This document shows, piece after piece, positions 1 to 8,606 of a stretch of DNA of 64,000 bases. This DNA is from an uncultured Chryseobacterium sp. (GTDB lineage Bacteria > Bacteroidota > Bacteroidia > Flavobacteriales > Weeksellaceae). The stretch is from positions 297,158 through 361,157 of the forward strand of contig CAJYGB010000016.1 of assembly GCA_913774355.1 (NCBI GenBank), written 5' to 3'. The translations under genes were made by a program, and so were the position numbers. Under the pieces are notes generated by a model, which was given only the letters and a program-made list of their open reading frames with translations, searched no databases and had not been told where the DNA came from. Position 1 is the stretch's first letter, and each line of letters begins with the position of its first letter.

Positions 1-493
1 TTAAATTTAGCTTGATTAAGAACCAGTTTCTGAGAATTCGGATACGTTTTTAGAAACTTTATTTCACCTTTCAACGTTTTCGGATTAATATCTTTTATGA
101 TAAACTGATCTTTAAAAACCTTTACTAAAACACCGTTTCCAAAATATCCATTGTAATTGTTAAGCCAAATATTGGTGGTGTCTCCATCTTGCTCTGCTTT
201 ACATTTATAATCATAGAACTGAAAGTGCCTGTATTTATAAAAGTGACTATAAAATCTATCTTTTTGGACAATATAAGCCGTTCTTGTGACACTTTCAACT
301 TTTCACTATTAAATAATTTAAGCTCATAATATTTTGATAGAATTTTGAATGTATCATTTTCGCTTAAATTTTTATCAACTGTAATGTTTTCAAACTGTTC
401 GATTTTATTATTCTCAGATTTACAGCTTAAAAAACACAATCCCAAAACAAAATTTATAATGACATGAGCTATTTTTATCATGATTTGATTCAA
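1..493 (-). pseudogene. Frameshifted lipoprotein gene, truncated by the window edge
   Basis: Function not recognised. The intact 5' part (493 down to about 304) encodes an N-terminal hydrophobic segment ending in a lipobox-like LCFLSC, so the product would be an outer-membrane or periplasmic lipoprotein. As written, the frame stops at 125. Another frame is open from about 303 to the window edge and reads as convincing protein (VESVTRTAYIVQKD, then NYNGYFGNGVLVKVF). The two halves join if one A is added to the A4 run (T4 on the + strand) at 300-303, giving NSEKVESVTRT. A one-base deletion, real or a sequencing error, therefore explains the break. The 3' end lies outside the window. Confidence 0.6.
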
Positions 494-543
494 AGTATAA
501 AGCTAAACAAAAAAGCCACAAAAATTAATTTGTGACTTTATAT

Positions 544-933
544 TTAATGTGGAATTTCTTCCCTTAAAATTTCATTTCCGGCTTTATCGTAATAAATACA
601 GGTATGGGCAGCCAGGTCAACGATCCATTTTTCAATTCCCGTTGTGGCGCAGTCTTCGCAAAATTTCATGTAATCCGTTTCTCCTTTCTGATGGCTCTTT
701 AACTGCCGTATGAACGTATCTTTATCCGTTTCATCAGCGATGGTAAGTTCAGTATACTTGGGTTTTGATTCCGCCCTGAAATCGTTTTTTCCAAAATATT
801 CGGTATGGCTGTCTTTTACCCAGGTTTCAAAAGACTGTACGCCCAGTGCTTTTATTTCTTTGATATAATCCGGGAAATCGGCTCCGGATTGTATTTTATC
901 GTGTGCGGTTTCAATTTGTTCTATGGTAAACAT
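544..933 (-). CDS. DUF1398 family protein (YbcV-like)
   Basis: A 129-aa soluble protein that starts MFTIEQIETAHDKIQSG and ends in a conserved-looking block (MKFCEDCATTGIEKWIVDL, then CIYYDKAGNEIL). This layout is typical of the DUF1398 family, sometimes labelled phage envelope protein after E. coli YbcV. Its biochemical role is unknown. The length matches the family, and there is no signal peptide or membrane segment. It stands alone between the broken lipoprotein gene and the DUF885 gene. The family call is from sequence pattern; the phage label should not be taken as function. Confidence 0.75.
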   Translation of the reverse strand: MFTIEQIETAHDKIQSGADFPDYIKEIKALGVQSFETWVKDSHTEYFGKNDFRAESKPKYTELTIADETDKDTFIRQLKSHQKGETDYMKFCEDCATTGIEKWIVDLAAHTCIYYDKAGNEILREEIPH

Positions 934-1097
934 CTGTTTGTTAGTTATAGATTATGAGTTATGAAGTGAATAGCAGACAATAAATGATTCATTTGATAGC
1001 CAGTACTTTTAATCTTACTATTGACAAAAAGAATTTTCAGCATCCGGCTTCCTTCTTCCAGTCTGAAAATCCGGTTCTCCATCGGGTTTGCGTTAAA

Positions 1098-2894
1098 TTA
1101 TTTCTGTTTTTTCGCCCAAAGTTCCATTTTTCTGTTCAAAACATCCAGAGGAAGACAGCCCTGACTCAAAATTTCATCATGAAATTTTGCCAGGCTGAAT
1201 CTGCTGCCCAGTTCTTTCTGGTATTTTTCTCTCAGCTCATGGATTCTTAATGATCCTATTTTGTATCCCAAAGCCTGTCCCGGCATCGCCATATATCTCT
1301 CTACTTCTGCCGTAGCACTAGCTTCGTCGTAAGAAATATTATTTAGGAAATATCGGATGGCTTGTTCTCTGGTCATTCTCCCCGTATGAAGTCCTGTGTC
1401 GACTACCAGTCGTACGGCTCTCAGCATTTGGTCACTCAAATATCCCATTTTCTGATAAGGATCTGTATATAAACCAAATTCAGGACCTAAAGTTTCACAA
1501 TAATGGGCCCAGCCTTCACCATAGGCACCGAACCATCCAAACCGCATAAACTTGGGAAGCTTTGTGTTTTCCTGCTGCAGGGAAACCTGATAATGATGTC
1601 CCGGAATGGCCTCGTGAAGAAACAGCGATTCCATTCCCGAGGTCACATTGAACTTCGTCGGATCCGGAAGCGGAACATAAAAAATACCCGGCCTTTTTCC
1701 GTCCGGTGTCCCCTGGATGTATTCTGCACTGGCACTGGCTTCCCGGAACTTCTCCGTCTGCCTGATCTCAAACCCGGTTTTCGGGGTTACGGAGAACATC
1801 GTTTTCAGCTTGGGCGTAATTTTAGTTAAAATCCCGTTGAACGCAGCCAGAACCTCTGTCGAAGTCTTATACGGCATGGCTTTAGGATCTGTTTTAACGT
1901 AATTGATGAACTCTTCCAGTGTCCCCGTAAAACCTACCTGCTGTTTCACCTTTTCCATTTCCGCACGGAGCATGGCCACCTGCTGAAGTCCGATATTATT
2001 GATCTCTTCAGGCGTTTTATCGGTCGTTGTCCAGCTTTTCACATAATACCGGTAAATTTCCTTGCCATTCGGTAAGCTGTTATAGCCGTCCGTATCCCTG
2101 GCTTTCGGCAGATATTCTTTTTCCAGGAAATCGCCCATTTTTATGTAGGCAGGAATAATATTCTTTGTAACAGCCTCCTTGTACAGTTTGGTAAATCGGT
2201 CTTTTTGTTCCTTGGTGAAGTCCTTTGGGAATTTCCTGAGCGGTCCGAAGAAAATATTTTTATCCGGGTTTGTTGTTGTAATCTCTTCCGTTCTCATTTG
2301 CGGAATCATTTTGATCACCAGTTTTTTAGGCAGGACCATCTTATTGTTGATTCCTTCCCGGAAATTATCGGTGGCCGCTTCCATCCATTCCGGAAATTTT
2401 TCCATTCTCTTCAGCCAATCATTATAATCTTTTTCCGTTTTAAAAGGCTGGCTGCCTTCTCCGCTTCCGTACAGCGGAAAATTCAGCGGCAGGCCTCCGA
2501 ACTGGGTGAAAGGAATATATTCCGGGTGGTAGTTGTAGGCCTGGGCTTTGTCTTTTAAAGTGAAATCCAGGACATCATATATTACTTTGTCTTGATCGGA
2601 AAGGTTTTTATAATCCACATTTTCAAGCTGCTTCTGCACGGAATTGTAAAAAGCGACTTCTCCGGCAATGAAATCCTTGTCTATATTAATCGGCAGTTGA
2701 TCATTGTATCTGAGATCTCCCTGCGAAGTGGCATCCAGTGGATATAATTTTAGGTACTGCTCATAATAATTGGCCGCAATGGAATCCAGATTGGACGGGG
2801 TCACCTTCGTTAAAGGCGAATCGGATTTCCTGCACGAAGCAAGGCTTATGATAAAGCCTAACCCGACCATGCCTTTTGCTAAAATGTTTTTCAT
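1098..2894 (-). CDS. DUF885 family lipoprotein, putative zinc metallopeptidase
   Basis: A 598-aa protein with a lipoprotein signal (MKNILAKGMVGLGFIISLASC) followed by a Ser/Asp-rich linker, so it is probably anchored in the cell envelope. The DUF885 fold is related to M2/M32-type gluzincins. The expected zinc motif is visible as HEAIPGHH around residue 425, followed by a glycine-aromatic stretch (YGEGWAHYCETLG) with a downstream glutamate that could be the third ligand. Length and C-terminal block (LGSRFSLAKFHDEILSQG) match the family. The substrate is unknown; an envelope peptidase role is inferred from family and lipobox. It is monocistronic. Confidence 0.88.
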   Translation of the reverse strand: MKNILAKGMVGLGFIISLASCRKSDSPLTKVTPSNLDSIAANYYEQYLKLYPLDATSQGDLRYNDQLPINIDKDFIAGEVAFYNSVQKQLENVDYKNLSDQDKVIYDVLDFTLKDKAQAYNYHPEYIPFTQFGGLPLNFPLYGSGEGSQPFKTEKDYNDWLKRMEKFPEWMEAATDNFREGINNKMVLPKKLVIKMIPQMRTEEITTTNPDKNIFFGPLRKFPKDFTKEQKDRFTKLYKEAVTKNIIPAYIKMGDFLEKEYLPKARDTDGYNSLPNGKEIYRYYVKSWTTTDKTPEEINNIGLQQVAMLRAEMEKVKQQVGFTGTLEEFINYVKTDPKAMPYKTSTEVLAAFNGILTKITPKLKTMFSVTPKTGFEIRQTEKFREASASAEYIQGTPDGKRPGIFYVPLPDPTKFNVTSGMESLFLHEAIPGHHYQVSLQQENTKLPKFMRFGWFGAYGEGWAHYCETLGPEFGLYTDPYQKMGYLSDQMLRAVRLVVDTGLHTGRMTREQAIRYFLNNISYDEASATAEVERYMAMPGQALGYKIGSLRIHELREKYQKELGSRFSLAKFHDEILSQGCLPLDVLNRKMELWAKKQK

Positions 2895-3124
2895 ATTTCA
2901 GAATTCTTTATCAAACAAATGTAAATATTTAAAACAGAACCCTGAAAAGATTATTTCTGATGTCTGATTTATTTAAAAACACAGATCTTTATTTATAGAG
3001 TTTGTCAGTTCGGAGAAACGCAGTGAGTTTTATCAGGACCTTCTTATTAACACAGCTTATGACTAATTGCTGCGGATTTTTCTAAAAATACTTTCAAAAA
3101 ATTTTTCACATTCAATCTATTTTT

Positions 3125-3132
3125 TATCTTTG
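3125..3132 (+). promoter_or_regulatory. Flavobacterial -7 promoter box TATCTTTG
   Basis: TATCTTTG matches the Bacteroidota -7 consensus TAnnTTTG exactly. It lies 48 nt before the ATG of the 153-aa gene. No clear TTG is seen at the usual -33 distance, so the promoter call rests on the -7 box alone. Confidence 0.45.
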
Positions 3133-3180
3133 TTGAAAACGTTTAACAATCATAGTATTACAGCTCTTTTTTAAGAAATA

Positions 3181-3642
3181 ATGAAAGGGATTTTAAAAAT
3201 TTACCATCCGGAGGAAACGCTAAAGTACAATATCAGAAACACTTATTGTAAAGCGGTTTACAGCAACCAGCAACATTTCCTAGAGGTTGAGATTATCACG
3301 GATGACGGGTTGGATCATGTAGAAGATGATTCTTTACAGTATAATTTTCCGCAGCTTTCTCTTGAAGTTTTCGATTTTCCTATCGATACGGCAGAAATCG
3401 AAGGCAAAACCATCACCATTAACGATACTGATGAAGATATCTACACGGAGGTCAACCTTTTTGATGACGAAGACGCTTTCATTTATGACAACGAACTTAA
3501 GTTTGAGAAAAACGAGGAAGGTGAGCTTGAGGTAATTTGGAAAGGGACAATTGATGATTTCTACACAGGTTCCGAAAATCCGATTCCTTTCAGGCTGAAA
3601 TGCGAATTCAAACAGGAAGAAATTGAGGTAGACGAAGATTAA
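3181..3642 (+). CDS. Conserved hypothetical acidic protein
   Basis: A 153-aa soluble, very acidic protein of unrecognised function. It begins MKGILKIYHPEETLKYNIRN and ends in an acidic tail (EEIEVDED). It has no signal peptide, membrane segment or obvious catalytic motif, and alternating hydrophobic residues suggest a beta-rich fold. A TATCTTTG promoter box lies just upstream. It precedes the exbB operon by 173 bp and is probably a separate unit. The reading frame is clearly coding (regular codon use, strong start and stop) but I assign no role. Confidence 0.7.
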   Translation: MKGILKIYHPEETLKYNIRNTYCKAVYSNQQHFLEVEIITDDGLDHVEDDSLQYNFPQLSLEVFDFPIDTAEIEGKTITINDTDEDIYTEVNLFDDEDAFIYDNELKFEKNEEGELEVIWKGTIDDFYTGSENPIPFRLKCEFKQEEIEVDED

Positions 3643-3815
3643 TCCTTCTTTTATCTTATCCTTATATCAGATTTCTTTTCAAATGTATTTTTGGAAAGAA
3701 ATTTGCTGCTTTATGGAGAGACAGAATTTAAGTTGCTTTTTAAGCATTTTTTAAGAGATCAATTCATAATATTCCACTATTTTTGTCGTTACAACTTTTA
3801 TAAAAATACACATTA

Positions 3816-4520
3816 ATGCTGTTAACGGAACTTACTCAGATGTTATTTGCCCAGGCTGCCGTGCCATCGGTGGCGGCCGAAGATTTAGAATTCTCATTTT
3901 GGAAAATCATGTTCCACGGAGGTGCTTTCGCTAAAATCGTGATGGCAACCGTGCTGCTGCTGGGTGTATTTTCAGTATACCTTTTCTTTGAGCGCTTTTT
4001 CTTTATTAAGAGACTAACCGCAAAGACGGATTCCAACTTTATGGATAATATCGAAGACTTTATCCGTGAAGGGAAAATGGAGGCAGCACTGGATTACTGT
4101 AAAAGACAGAATTCTCCTGAAGGAAGGATTCTTGAAAAAGGGATTTCCAGGCTTGGAAGACCTGTCTCAGATATTGTAAGCGCAATGGAGTCTCAGGCGC
4201 AGGTTGAGGTAGCCAATATGGAGAAAAACTTAAATCTATTAGCAGTTGTGCCGAGTATTGCACCGATGTTAGGACTTTTAGGAACGGTAATCGGGATGAT
4301 CATTGCTTTCTTCAATTTATCTCATGCCAGCGGATCCTTCTCCCCGAAAACACTATCTGAAGGGATCTATACGGCATTAGGACAGACGGCAGTAGGTCTT
4401 GCAGTAGCCATTCCGGCCAACTTCTTCTATAATTTGTTATTAACAAGGATTGATAAATTTGTACTGAAGGCACAGAACATGTCAGGTGAATTTTTAGACC
4501 TGATCAATAAACCTTTATAG
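3816..4520 (+). CDS. exbB: ExbB/TolQ/MotA-family proton channel subunit
   Basis: A 234-aa inner-membrane protein that, with ExbD, forms the proton-driven motor energising a TonB protein for outer-membrane transport. Three membrane segments are visible: about residues 40-60 (MATVLLLGVFSVYLFFE), 142-168 (the conserved PSIAPMLGLLGTVIGMI block) and 185-208 (ALGQTAVGLAVAIPANFF). The cytoplasmic loop between the first two is typical of the family. It is the first gene of an exbB-exbD-tonB operon, with a gap of 44 bp to exbD. TATTTTTG at 3778-3785 matches the -7 promoter consensus. The call is secure at family level; the paralogue (ExbB or TolQ) is inferred from the TonB neighbour. Confidence 0.92.
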   Translation: MLLTELTQMLFAQAAVPSVAAEDLEFSFWKIMFHGGAFAKIVMATVLLLGVFSVYLFFERFFFIKRLTAKTDSNFMDNIEDFIREGKMEAALDYCKRQNSPEGRILEKGISRLGRPVSDIVSAMESQAQVEVANMEKNLNLLAVVPSIAPMLGLLGTVIGMIIAFFNLSHASGSFSPKTLSEGIYTALGQTAVGLAVAIPANFFYNLLLTRIDKFVLKAQNMSGEFLDLINKPL

Positions 4521-4564
4521 TTTTTTAATCTAATAAAGGTTGTATCTGACTAAAAAAATAAAAG

Positions 4565-4963
4565 ATGAAAATTCAGAGAAGAAATAGAGCGAACCCGGAA
4601 TTCAGTCTGGCGGCGATGACGGATGTGATCCTGCTCATGCTGATTTTCTTTATGGTAACTTCCTCGGCAGCCAACCAAAGCGCGATCGATGTAAAATTAC
4701 CTAAAGCTGATACTGCAGCCGACAATATTCCGAATCCTTTGGTGGTAAGCGTAAAGCCGGACGGCTCTTATTATGTGGATGATGTTCCCGTAAACAGGAG
4801 TGGGTTGGAGCAAGCTATCGTAAATAAACTGACGAACCAGACCAATAAATCTTTCACCATACGGGCAGACGAAAATACCCTTCACAAAGACGTGGTTTTC
4901 GTAATGGAAATTGCCGAAAAAAATAAATTCAACATTGCCATTGCAACCGTTAAGGATAAATAA
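4565..4963 (+). CDS. exbD: ExbD/TolR-family biopolymer transport protein
   Basis: A 132-aa protein with a single N-terminal membrane segment (DVILLMLIFFMVTSSA, about residues 20-36) and a small periplasmic domain. The aspartate at residue 20 sits where ExbD/TolR proteins carry the proton-conducting Asp at the start of the helix. The periplasmic part (DVKLPKADTA, then VSVKPDGSYYVDD) follows the family pattern. It lies between exbB and the TonB gene, 30 bp before the latter, and is presumably co-transcribed. It should act as the proton-translocating stator partner of ExbB. Confidence 0.92.
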   Translation: MKIQRRNRANPEFSLAAMTDVILLMLIFFMVTSSAANQSAIDVKLPKADTAADNIPNPLVVSVKPDGSYYVDDVPVNRSGLEQAIVNKLTNQTNKSFTIRADENTLHKDVVFVMEIAEKNKFNIAIATVKDK

Positions 4964-4993
4964 TACTTCCGGAAAACCCGGAAAAAGTATACG

Positions 4994-5878
4994 ATGAAAA
5001 GTTATATTGTAAACAAAGATGAGCAAAACAAAGATAGGATAAAGAGCGCAGTGCTTTCTATCCTTATCTGGTCTGCCATTCTGCTGTTTGTATTTCTCTA
5101 TAAATTAAAACCTGAACTCGATCAGCAGCCGGAAGTGGTTACGACCATGCTGGTAAATTTCGGGGACAACCGCAACGGAAACGGATTGGAAGAGCCTGCC
5201 GATCAGCCGGGAAGCCTTGCTGCAGCAACGGATGAGGTAACTCCCGAACTTGCGGAAACAGCTGTTCCGGAAACCAAGACCGTTATTCAGCCGGAACCGC
5301 AGCCCGAAACAAAAAAATCAGACGCTAAAGATAAAATCATCACCGGAAACAACGCGAAAGTTTCGGTGCCGAAAAAAGAGGAGTCCAAAGCCGACAATAA
5401 AAAATTGGCTACCAGCACCTCTGCAACGAAGAATACAAAGAAATCCGGAGCTGCAACGGCTAACTCAAAAACAGGAAACGGTGACGGAAAAGGAAATGCT
5501 GCCATCGGAAATCTAATCCGCGGTCGCGGTATAAAAGCCGGCAGCCAGGGTGACGGCAACGGAATCGGGAATGCTGGAGATCCTTTGGGGGGAGACGGAA
5601 ACGGTGACAGTAAAGTAGGCATCGACCGTAAGCTGGTAGGGTTTATTCCCGGAACGATGGGTAGAGGAGGAGCACAGCCTGCGAACAGCTGTACAGCAAG
5701 CGGAACCATAACGATTGCTTATACCGTAGATAAAGCCGGAAACGTGGTTTCCGCGAGAAGATCGGGAGGAACTTCAGACCCCTGTATTACTTCCAACGCA
5801 ATTTCATGGGTGAAGAAATACGTGAAAGCTGAAAAAGCTGCTGTTTCTTCTACAGGAACGTATAAGATTACTTTCTAA
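4994..5878 (+). CDS. TonB-like energy transducer
   Basis: A 294-aa protein with a short cytoplasmic N-terminus, one membrane segment (about residues 18-36, ILIWSAILLFVFLYKL), and a long Pro/Glu/Lys then Gly/Asn/Asp-rich periplasmic spacer (about 75-215). The C-terminal domain reads SGTITIAYTVDKAGNVVSAR and contains a Cys pair (SC at about 233 and PC at about 259) that could form a disulfide. It transmits ExbBD-driven force to outer-membrane receptors. The glycine-rich spacer differs from the Pro-Lys spacer of E. coli TonB but is common in Bacteroidota. It is the last gene of the operon and ends at a strong bidirectional terminator. Confidence 0.85.
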   Translation: MKSYIVNKDEQNKDRIKSAVLSILIWSAILLFVFLYKLKPELDQQPEVVTTMLVNFGDNRNGNGLEEPADQPGSLAAATDEVTPELAETAVPETKTVIQPEPQPETKKSDAKDKIITGNNAKVSVPKKEESKADNKKLATSTSATKNTKKSGAATANSKTGNGDGKGNAAIGNLIRGRGIKAGSQGDGNGIGNAGDPLGGDGNGDSKVGIDRKLVGFIPGTMGRGGAQPANSCTASGTITIAYTVDKAGNVVSARRSGGTSDPCITSNAISWVKKYVKAEKAAVSSTGTYKITF

Positions 5879-5885
5879 AAATACA

Positions 5886-5911
5886 AAAGCACTTTATTCA
5901 AGTGCTTTTTT
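5886..5911. terminator. Bidirectional terminator shared by the tonB and DUF6483 genes
   Basis: A perfect 9-bp stem (AAAGCACTT / AAGTGCTTT) with loop TATTC is followed by a T run on the + strand and, read on the - strand, by T-rich sequence. The stop codon of the convergent 130-aa gene (TAA, 5894-5896) lies inside the hairpin, so the terminator doubles as the coding end of that gene. Confidence 0.8.
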
Positions 5912-6286
5912 TACTTCTGATATTCTGTTGATAATCGGGAGAGCGAAGATGCCGCTGCTCTGGAGATACAGCTCGTAGAATGTTTTTGCTTTATCCAGGA
6001 AGTCGTTGTTGGCTTCTGTCTTTCCCTTGAAATAGAAAAGGTTTCCCAGCATTTCGTAATAATCCTTATGATCCCTTTCCTGCCTTTCGTTTACGATTTC
6101 AATAATCTCTTCTTTTGATTTTGAGGAAAGCGTTGTAAAATCAAGCTTAAAAATATCCCGCATCAAAGAATCGAAATCCAGTTCTTTCTGCATTAAGCTT
6201 TCTTCGGGTTTGTCTAAAATCAGTTTTTCCAGCGCCTGGCTCAATTGGCGGATGAGTCTTAACGTAAATTCTTTATCGGTAATCAT
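5894..6286 (-). CDS. DUF6483-like hypothetical protein
   Basis: A 130-aa all-helical soluble protein (MITDKEFTLRLIRQLSQALE at the N-terminus), with a later segment (YYEMLGNLFYFKG, then KAKTFYELYLQ) resembling a tetratricopeptide-like helical hairpin. It looks like the DUF6483 family of Bacteroidota and Firmicutes, whose function is unknown. No catalytic motif is seen. It is convergent with the TonB gene and shares its terminator; the last codons encode the hairpin stem. The family name is a pattern-based guess. Confidence 0.65.
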   Translation of the reverse strand: MITDKEFTLRLIRQLSQALEKLILDKPEESLMQKELDFDSLMRDIFKLDFTTLSSKSKEEIIEIVNERQERDHKDYYEMLGNLFYFKGKTEANNDFLDKAKTFYELYLQSSGIFALPIINRISEVKKALE

Positions 6287-6374
6287 AAATGGTCTAAAAT
6301 TTAAAGTTTATTGTTTTGAGGCTAATTGATTTGTATGTTCAATCTTTAAACATTGAATCTTGAACCTTGAATTT

Positions 6375-7778
6375 CTAAGCAAAAAATAAATAAGCCAACA
6401 CAATCGACGTAATAACCCCCACCAGATCGGCCAGAAGCATGGCAATTACGGTATATCTCGTATTCTTTACGGCTACGGCACCAAAATAAACAGCAATCAC
6501 GTAGAAGGTCGTATCCGAGCTTCCCTGGAGAACGGCGGCCAGTTTCCCCTGGAAACTATCCGGCCCGAAGGTTGCCATGGTATCCATCATCATTCCGCGT
6601 GCTCCGGAACCGGATAACGGCTTAATCAGTGCCGTTGGCATTCCGTCTACAAACCTCGCATCCAGATTAGCCGCATTGGCCACCCATTTCATTCCATCAA
6701 TAATAACATCGAAAACCCCGGAAGTTCGTAAAAGCGAAATGGCGATCAGCATCCCGACCAGATAAGGAATAATCTTCACACTCGTCGTAAAACCTTCTTT
6801 CGCTCCATCCACAAAGGCTTCAAAAACATTGATCTTTTTATACACCGCACCCAGAACAATAGCCAGAAAGATAAAGAGAATTAATCCGTTGCTTAAGATC
6901 TGGCTGAACGTATCCAGGTTTTCCTTGCTGAGAGAAGTTAAATACCATACCAAAAGTCCGATCAGCACGGAAATTCCACCGACATAAGCCAATACAATAG
7001 GTTTTAACAGGTTGATTTTCTGATACAAGGAAACAATAATCATAGCTGCCAACGTTGCGGCAAAAGTCGCAATCATGCAGTACAGGAAAATATCGGTAGG
7101 ATTTTTGGATCCGGCAGAAGATCGGAGCGCAATGATGGAAACCGGAATAAGCGTCATTCCTCCAGCGTGAAGACAAAGGAACATAATCTGTGAATTGGTT
7201 GCGGTATCTTTATTCGGATTCAGGGTTTGCAGGCTTTCCATGGCTTTTAATCCGAATGGGGTGGCCGCATTGTCCAGACCAAGCAGATTGGCGCTGAAAT
7301 TCATTAGCATATGCCCGAAAGCGGGATGGTTTTTAGGAATTTCAGGGAATAATTTTGAGAAAAAAGGCTGGATCAGCCGGCTCAGCAGGTTGATGCCGCC
7401 TGCTTTTTCCGCAATGCTCATGAATCCCATAAACAGGGCCATTATCCCGATCAGGCCGAGGCAAATCTTGACGGCTGTTTCAGAAGTTCCGATCACGCCG
7501 TCGGCTTCCTGTACCCGGTAGACTTTTACTTCTTGTCGTAAAGAGTCAGTTTTGTAATGAATCCGGTTGTCCTCAAAATCCGGTTTTTTCATCAGGCTAT
7601 CCCGTAAAACAGGGGAGAGAGCAATGATTTTCTGCGTGGCAATCTGCACGGTATCACCTCCTTTTCCCACTACCATATCGTTGAAAATGGTTTTGTAAGA
7701 GCTTGATGAAATGTATTTTATACTGGCAATGGCAATGGCAACGATAATGAATGCCGACCAAATTCTGCTGAGAACCAT
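6375..7778 (-). CDS. Nucleoside-recognition (Gate) membrane protein, SpmA-SpmB fusion type
   Basis: A 467-aa polytopic membrane protein. The N-terminal half (about residues 90-240) contains FGHMLMNFSANLLGLDNAATPFGLKAME, broken here as FSANLLGLDNAATPFG, the hallmark of the SpmA-type nucleoside-recognition domain. The C-terminal half (about 330-467) repeats a Gate domain of SpmB type (SGSGARGMMMDTMATFGPDS). Bacteroidota, which do not sporulate, carry this fused form; the physiological substrate is unknown. A periplasmic loop lies between the first helix and about residue 100. The gene is monocistronic. Confidence 0.85.
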   Translation of the reverse strand: MVLSRIWSAFIIVAIAIASIKYISSSSYKTIFNDMVVGKGGDTVQIATQKIIALSPVLRDSLMKKPDFEDNRIHYKTDSLRQEVKVYRVQEADGVIGTSETAVKICLGLIGIMALFMGFMSIAEKAGGINLLSRLIQPFFSKLFPEIPKNHPAFGHMLMNFSANLLGLDNAATPFGLKAMESLQTLNPNKDTATNSQIMFLCLHAGGMTLIPVSIIALRSSAGSKNPTDIFLYCMIATFAATLAAMIIVSLYQKINLLKPIVLAYVGGISVLIGLLVWYLTSLSKENLDTFSQILSNGLILFIFLAIVLGAVYKKINVFEAFVDGAKEGFTTSVKIIPYLVGMLIAISLLRTSGVFDVIIDGMKWVANAANLDARFVDGMPTALIKPLSGSGARGMMMDTMATFGPDSFQGKLAAVLQGSSDTTFYVIAVYFGAVAVKNTRYTVIAMLLADLVGVITSIVLAYLFFA

Positions 7779-8041
7779 CCGATAGAATTAAATATGGGTT
7801 AAACTTATCAAAAAAAGTCCAGATTACAAAAATTGTCAATGGTCAATTCCTTCAGGTCAATAGTGAATTTTCAGCTGGTTTGAAATTTACCTGCACAGCA
7901 AAATTAATCCGCGGAGCGAAATTCACCATTCACCTTTTGTCAATAGTCAATTTCCTTTGGAGTCAAAAGTTAAATTTAATGGTATTGAATTAATTTGCTC
8001 TGCAAAATTCACTCGCGGAGAGAAATTCACGATTCATTCTC
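7779..8041. repeat. Non-coding spacer with two imperfect tandem copies of a ~105-bp repeat
   Basis: No gene is seen. A unit that begins with a GTCAAT..GTCAATT block and ends with CGCGGAGnGAAATTCAC occurs at about 7833-7931 and again at about 7937-8037. Within each unit, the CTGCnnnGCAAAATT and CGCGGAG blocks form an imperfect palindrome. The arrangement looks like an interspersed intergenic repeat rather than a decayed gene. Confidence 0.6.
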
Positions 8042-8554
8042 TCACTTTTCATCCAGATAGACCAGAAAACCCTTGAAATCATCATCCAGGTTCTTCAGTA
8101 CCTTCGCCTCCTTCATTTTCTTTTCGAGTCCGTCGATGAAAAAGCTCTTTTCAAAAAACTGACGATGGACACCTTGAAGCATTTCCATGAAATATTCCAT
8201 TCCAAATTTATTGTTGTGAAGGTCCATCTTGGTTTCCAACGGTTTGTTAGGGAAGAGCTCTTCATGCAGATCTGTAATTCTTTTACAGAATTTCAGGGCT
8301 TTTTGAGGAGAAGAGACTTTACAGCAGTACATCATGATGAAGCAACACCAAAGCGCGTGTCTGAAAGCGTTTCCAATACCATTTGTAGAGGCGGTGTCCG
8401 GGAATTTTTTCTGCGCGATGGTATATGCTTTTATGGTGGCATAAAAACTTAACAGAGAAAAAATGGGATGGGGAAGGATAAGCCCTAAAAGACGGCGGAT
8501 CTTTTGAAAGCTCATGCTCCGGATCGTATTGAAAAATATTTTGAAAGTCCTCAT
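8042..8554 (-). CDS. DUF6973-like hypothetical protein
   Basis: A 170-aa protein containing NGIGNAFRHALWCCFIMMYC (about residues 60-79) and DLHNNKFGMEYF (about 112-123). These His/Asn-rich blocks are typical of the DUF6973 family, found both alone and at the ends of large secreted proteins; function unknown. The conserved His residues (RHALW, LHEELF, LHNN) could bind metal, which is inference. There is no signal peptide. It lies just downstream of accD on the same strand; the accD terminator hairpin sits immediately before its start codon. Confidence 0.65.
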   Translation of the reverse strand: MRTFKIFFNTIRSMSFQKIRRLLGLILPHPIFSLLSFYATIKAYTIAQKKFPDTASTNGIGNAFRHALWCCFIMMYCCKVSSPQKALKFCKRITDLHEELFPNKPLETKMDLHNNKFGMEYFMEMLQGVHRQFFEKSFFIDGLEKKMKEAKVLKNLDDDFKGFLVYLDEK

Positions 8555-8560
8555 AATAAA

Positions 8561-8585
8561 AATCTCTCCCGGAATGAGAGAGATT
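8561..8585 (-). terminator. accD terminator
   Basis: An 8-bp stem (AATCTCTC / GAGAGATT) is followed on the - strand by a T-rich tail running straight into the start of the DUF6973 gene. It probably ends accD transcripts and limits read-through. Confidence 0.6.
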
Positions 8586-8606
8586 GATGTATTTTGTTAA
8601 ATAAAA

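Noticed and set aside
5287-5709. 140-aa open frame antisense to the TonB-like gene
   Set aside because: It is a shadow of the Gly/Pro-rich spacer; the + strand frame has the membrane helix, C-terminal domain and operon context.
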